Below are positions 59,767 through 64,000 of a stretch of DNA of 64,000 bases, one piece after another (position 1 is the first letter of the stretch; each line of letters starts with the position of its first letter). The notes below the pieces were generated by a model that did not search any database, was not told where the DNA came from, and saw nothing but the letters and a program-made list of their open reading frames with translations. Source of the stretch: Pleodorina starrii (taxonomy: Eukaryota > Chlorophyta > Chlorophyceae > Chlamydomonadales > Volvocaceae); the NCBI GenBank assembly GCA_030267565.1, contig BRXU01000013.1, positions 1,528,001 through 1,592,000 on the forward strand. The letters are read 5' to 3'. The position numbers were made by a program, and so were the translations under genes.

Positions 59767-62700
59767 ACGAGCAGCAGCGGCAGGAGGGCGGGAGCCCGCA
59801 GCCGTTCGGGGAAGCGCGGCCGCTGCGGCGGCTGGCGGCGGCGGCGGCTCTCTGCCTGAGGAGTCGGGTTGGCAGCGGTCGCTGAGTCGGCTGCCGGCAC
59901 CGAGCCAGGGAGCTGTGTGGCAGTGGCTGGGGGCGGTGGCGGGGGATGTGCTGTGGTCGGGGCAGGCGCGGGAGGTGGCGAACCTGGTGTGGGGGTTTGC
60001 GGCAGCCGGCAGGTGCGGGTGCGGTGGTCCTCCGGTTTGGGGGCTGGTGGTGGGGGTGGGGTTGGGGAGGTGGGGGTGGCTTGAGAAGGCGGGGGTTGGG
60101 GGTGGCGGCCCAAACCCCGTAGGGGTTTAGGGCTGGAGAGGGGCTGGGAGGTGGGAGGGAGGGTGGGTAAGGGCGCGGCGCGGCGAGGCCCTACGTGTCG
60201 TACTCTGCCCGTATTCCCGTATTTCCTCGATTGGTCATGCCGTGCGTCCTTTCGCCACATGGCCGGTGATCAAGTACGTCCCCCGCTCACCACCCACCCA
60301 ACCCCCCAAAACACCACCACCACCCGCACCATCCATCCGCACATCCACTCACCCACCCACCCCACCCATTTGCAGGTTGGAGGCCCAGGTCTTCGACAAC
60401 CTTTTGACGGTGGGTGGCTGGGTGGTGGCTGCGGGGGCTGCAGGGGCTGCAGGGCCGGGGCGCAACCCATGCTTGGCTCGGTTTCGCTGTTGTCATCTAC
60501 CGGTAACATCCCCACACAGCCGCACAGCCGCACACATCGCGGGGTGGGGGGGGCTTCCTTCAGCCTTTCCATACCCCGCCTCCTGGACCTCTTTCCTCCC
60601 GACCGACCACCCGATCACATACGCACACGATCACACACACACACACACTGCACTGCTCTCCCGCCTGGGTACTGCTCCGGAACCCGCCCAGGCGCTGGCG
60701 CATCCGCGCCGCGGCCCGGCACTGGTTTCGGAGCTCCGTGAGGAGGAGTGTACGGCAGTGTTGTGGGCGGCGGCCAGCGCCTTCGGTCCGCCACAGGGCG
60801 GCAGCGGCATGCAGCCCCCGAGGGCGGCGGCGGCGGCAGGCGCAGCGAGCGGTGTCGATTGGGCCGCGGACGTTGTTAGTACTGCAGAGGGGGAGGGGGC
60901 AGAGGCGGTGGGGTGGTCGGAGGAGGCGGCGGCGCGGCGGCGAGCGTTAGCTCCCTCGCTGCTGAGGAGGGCGCTGGCACTGCTGGGACCTCGCGCTTCT
61001 GATCTGGCACTGAACGGTGCGTTGTGTAATCGTATGTTCGGGTGCCACCTGGGGTACCGGTATGGGCCGGCCTATGGGTCGGCCTATGGGTCGGCCTATG
61101 GGTAGGCCTATGGGTAGGCCTATGGGTCGGCCTATGGGTCGGCCTATGGGTCGGCCTATGGGCCGGCCTATGGGTCGGCCTATGGGACGGCCTATGGGTC
61201 GGCCTATGGGTCGGCCTATGGGTCGGCCTATGGGTCGGCCTATGGGTCGGCCTATGGGTCGGCCTATGGGTCGACCTATGGGTCGGCCTATGGATCGGCC
61301 TATGGGACGGCCTATGGGACGGCCTATGGGTCGGCCTATGGGTCGGCCTATGGGTCGGCCTATGGGTCGGCCTATGGGTCGGCCTATGGGTCGGCCTATG
61401 GGTCGGCCTATGGGTAGGCCTATGGGTCGGCCTATGGGTCGGCCTATGGGTCGGCCTATGGGTCGGCCTATGGGTCGGCCTATGGGTCGGCCTATGGGCC
61501 GGCCTATGGACTCTATGGGTCGGCCTATGGGCCGGCCTATGGACCGCCCTACCGGTAACCGTATTTCAATAATGTGCTTCAGTTTTGGTTGTTTTCCGGT
61601 TTTTTCGCTTTTTCGCTTTTCATCGCTTTGCCAGCTTCCCTTCCTTTGACCCCCCCCTCCGGCCTATACGTGGATAACCCCCCGCAACACATGGCTCTCC
61701 CGTACCGTACTACTGCTCCCACTTACATGGCTGCCGTACCTCTGTCCCACACGACTCCAGGGAGGCTGACGGGGCGCCAGATCAGCAGCATGATGCGCTC
61801 CCTGGTCTCCCTCGCGGTGCGTGTGTGTGTCAGTGTCTGTGTCTGCGTGTGTATTTGGGGGAGGGGGTTTAGTACCGGTACGGCGGTCCCTTGGTAGACA
61901 ACTGAGAGCAACGGTGTCTGGCTGCGGCGGGTGAGGTTTTAGGGTTTTAGAGTTTAGGGTTTAGGGTTTTAGGGTTTAGGGTGCGCCTGTGTCCTACCAC
62001 TGGTATGGCAACGTTGCAAGCGCTCGGAACCGCACGGCTCCCCCCCTGGTGCGACTGGGCCATCACCCCGACCTTGGGGTGTGTGTGCCTGCATGTGCCT
62101 GTGTGTGTATGTGTGATTATGTACGTGTATGTGTGTCCCTCACCCCTTCCCCCCCGGGGCTCCCGGTGCCCGCAGGAGGTCTCGGGTGTGGAGCTGGAGG
62201 TCGAGTGCCTGGAGGTGGGGCGGGGACTTGGGGGGCGATGGGGTGGTTCGGGGTCCGGAGGGCGCTGGTCTGGGACGGGCCCGGGGGAGGGGGGGGCGCT
62301 TGGGTTGATGGGTAAGGCCAAGGTCTCCACCCCCCGGTGTGTCTCGTGCTCCACCCCTGGTGCGTGGTTTTTTCTTCGGGCGACGGACCGACTGCAGTCG
62401 GCACCGCCGCCTGTTATCGTCAATCATAGCGCGTCGCGGCATTTGCCCCTCGCTGCCTCGTTCCTTCCACTGCCTGCCGCTGTTGCTGTTGTGTCATGTT
62501 GTGCCTGTTTTTTGCGACAACACGTTTTCGATGTCGTACTTTGTACGACACAGACACTGGCGTTTCGCGCGGGTCACAAGGCCCGTTACATGGACGGCCA
62601 GGCGCTGGCCGTCACCGCCTGGGCGCTGGGCAAGGTGGGTGGTTGGGAGCCGGGGAGAGAGCCGAGGTGGCCGGGTTTTAAGGTTTCGGAGCCAGGAGCG

Positions 62701-63966
62701 AGGATGAGTTGTCGGTCTTTCCATATCTGCTGGCACTGGGAAGGGGAGGGGGCGAGGGGGGAGGCGTGTCTTCCGCCACACACCGTGGGGTGCTGGGTAC
62801 ACCAGAACCCGATTGTCGTAAACTGCATGCCCACTCGCCCACATCCTCCCTCCCGCTACCCCCCCCCCGCCTCCCGCCACCCACCCACCCACCCCCGACC
62901 CACCCCCAGGCTCGACTGCGCCACGAGGCCGCCCTGAGGTCCCTCTGCGCTGCGGCGCTGCACGCACTGCGGCAGCAGCAGCAGCAGCACCAGCACCAAC
63001 ACCAACACCAACACCAGCATGGCGATTCGGGCAGCAAAAGCACCGCCAGCAGCAGCAGCAGTGGAGGCGGCGGCATGGAGGCGTCCGCAGCGCCTCCGGA
63101 GGCGGCCGCCCCCGCGCCCGCCCGTGCTCCTGGCTCCCCCGGCCCCGCCCCCTCCTTCCCCGCCCCCCACCTGGCCCCGGAGGACCTGGTGCGGCTGCTG
63201 TGGGCGTGCGGCCGACTGTCGTACTTGGACGAGCAACTGGTGGAGGCGGCGCAGGTACGACATTAGTACGGCAACGGCCGCGGTTCGATCGATGGGGGTA
63301 GGCCGTGTGGGGAGGGACACGTAGGCGGGTGCTGAGGACGAGGGGTGGGGACGGGCTCGACCTCGGAAGAAAAGTCAACCTCTCATCCAGAGCATTGCGG
63401 CCCGGGTCCCCCCTCCCCACGCGCCCTCGTCAACTCCCCCTCCCCTCCCTCCCCCAGATGCCCATCCCCCGAATAACCCTGTCCCCTCCCGCCCCCCTCT
63501 CCCTCCTCCCAATCCTCCACGTAAGGCCCACTTGCTGCCCCAGATCCCCTCCCTGGACCCGACCTCCCTCTCCAGCCTCACCTTTGCCCTGGCAGCCCTC
63601 CGCCGCCACCACGCACCCACATTCACCGCCCTCTGCAAGCGGGCGCAGCAGCTGCTGCCGCCGACGCCGCAGGCGCCGCAGGCGCCGCTGCCGCAGGCAG
63701 CGGCGCCAGTCGCCGAGCGCGACACCGCAGCAACTCGAGACGCTCTCGGCGGCGGCGGTGGCGGTGGCGCCACCGCTATCGGCGACGCCGACGCCGACGC
63801 CTTCGGCGGGGATGTGTCCGCTGTGGTCCCCCGCCTGAGTTCGTCACAGCTGGCGGCACTGGTTGCGGCGTTGGCCCGAGTGGAGCACTACGACTCGGGA
63901 CTGATCGATGCGGTGTGCGAGGCGATGAGTGCGGAAGGGCGGCTGCGGGAGCTCAGGCCGCGGGAG
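57395..63966 (+). CDS. OPR/FASTK-like helical-repeat protein, putative organelle RNA-binding factor (3' end outside window)
   Basis: Ten exons seen: 57395-58306, 58725-59094, 59280-60012, 60376-60409, 60692-61016, 61761-61816, 62176-62214, 62554-62634, 62910-63254, 63544-63966; phases agree and give 1106 codons, with a donor at 63967. An Arg-rich N-terminus (about 1-45) could be an organelle targeting peptide, followed by a Ser/Gly-rich linker to about 295. From about 296 come helical repeats with the hallmark Leu-Ala-W spacing: DVASLAWGIARTW, EVANLVWGFAAAG, ALAVTAWALGK, DLVRLLWACGRLSYLDEQLV, SLTFALAALRRHH. Such repeats are typical of OPR, RAP and FASTK-like proteins, which bind and control single chloroplast or mitochondrial transcripts. 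Long Ala-rich and Gln/His-rich inserts interrupt the repeats, as is common in volvocine members. A C-terminal RAP domain would be expected but lies beyond the window. TGA at 57371 precedes the chosen ATG in frame. Exons 4 and 7 are very short and least certain. Confidence 0.82.
58696..58723 (+). repeat. (GTC)n repeat at a splice acceptor
   Basis: About nine GTC triplets run directly into the CAG acceptor of exon 2 of the helical-repeat gene, taking the place of a normal pyrimidine tract. Confidence 0.9.
61061..61550 (+). repeat. 12-bp intronic minisatellite GGCCTATGGGTC
   Basis: About 41 copies of GGCCTATGGGTC with few variants (GGTA, GGAC, GGCC in place of GGTC) fill most of the intron 61017-61760. 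With a 12-bp unit every frame stays open (MGRP or VGLW repeats), but flanking exons join across it in frame, so it is intronic. Confidence 0.95.
61937..61981 (+). repeat. Interstitial telomere-type repeat (TTTAGGG/TTTTAGGG mixed)
   Basis: Six units, both TTTAGGG and TTTTAGGG with one TTTTAGAG, lie in the intron between 61816 and 62176. TTTTAGGG is the Chlamydomonas telomere repeat and TTTAGGG is that of plants and several other green algae. Confidence 0.85.
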
Positions 63967-64000
63967 GTGGGCCGGGTTTGGTTTTGGTTTTTACGTGGCT

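Noticed and set aside
61017..61649. Open frames of MGRP or VGLW repeats
   Set aside because: A 12-bp unit keeps every frame free of stops. The exons at 60692-61016 and 61761-61816 join in frame across it, so it is intronic.

Overview
The window looks like nuclear DNA of a volvocine-type green alga (Chlamydomonadales). The grounds are GC-rich sequence, multi-exon genes with short GT-AG introns, Ala/Gly/Gln-rich low-complexity stretches inside the proteins, TGTAA polyadenylation-type signals, and TTTAGGG/TTTTAGGG telomere-type repeats. No bacterial operon, tRNA, rRNA or CRISPR structure was recognised. All gene models below were assembled by eye from splice signals, reading-frame continuity and family motifs. 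No transcript data were available.

Layout. (1) 0.1-8.6 kb: a direct duplication carrying two five-exon genes for small Cys-rich PLAC8-family proteins (435-1806 and 6898-8190), with about 4.5 kb of mostly unassignable spacer between them. (2) 8.6-12.1 kb: gene debris (orphan exon-like pieces, dispersed repeats). (3) 12115-19309: a ten-exon gene for a membrane-anchored SMP + C2 protein of the extended-synaptotagmin/tricalbin/NTMC2 type, with a very long Ala-rich tail and a C-terminal membrane helix. (4) 19.3-22.3 kb: no convincing gene. (5) 22273-47745: a 25.5-kb satellite array, 40 percent of the window. Its core (about 23.7 kb) is made of 10- and 11-bp units of the type CCCGAACGAC / CCCGAACGGAT, organised into higher-order repeats. 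It is flanked on both sides by a 19-bp minisatellite and then by 16-bp-type GGGCCCATGGG blocks. (6) 47.7-50.5 kb: spacer with a tetranucleotide-type tract. (7) 50530-56655, minus strand: an eleven-exon gene for an 885-residue coiled-coil protein. (8) 57395 to the right edge, plus strand: the first ten exons (1106 codons) of a helical-repeat protein resembling the OPR/FASTK-like organelle RNA-binding proteins of green algae; it continues beyond the window. The last two genes are divergent and share a 739-bp intergenic region.

The most unusual object is the satellite array: mixed 10- and 11-bp units averaging close to one helical turn, very dense CpG, a recurring 18-bp perfect palindrome confined to its left two thirds, kilobase-scale internal duplications, and nested flanking minisatellites sharing a core with a 12-bp minisatellite in an intron 14 kb away. 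The very long open frames in it are a by-product of units without stop codons and are not called as genes.
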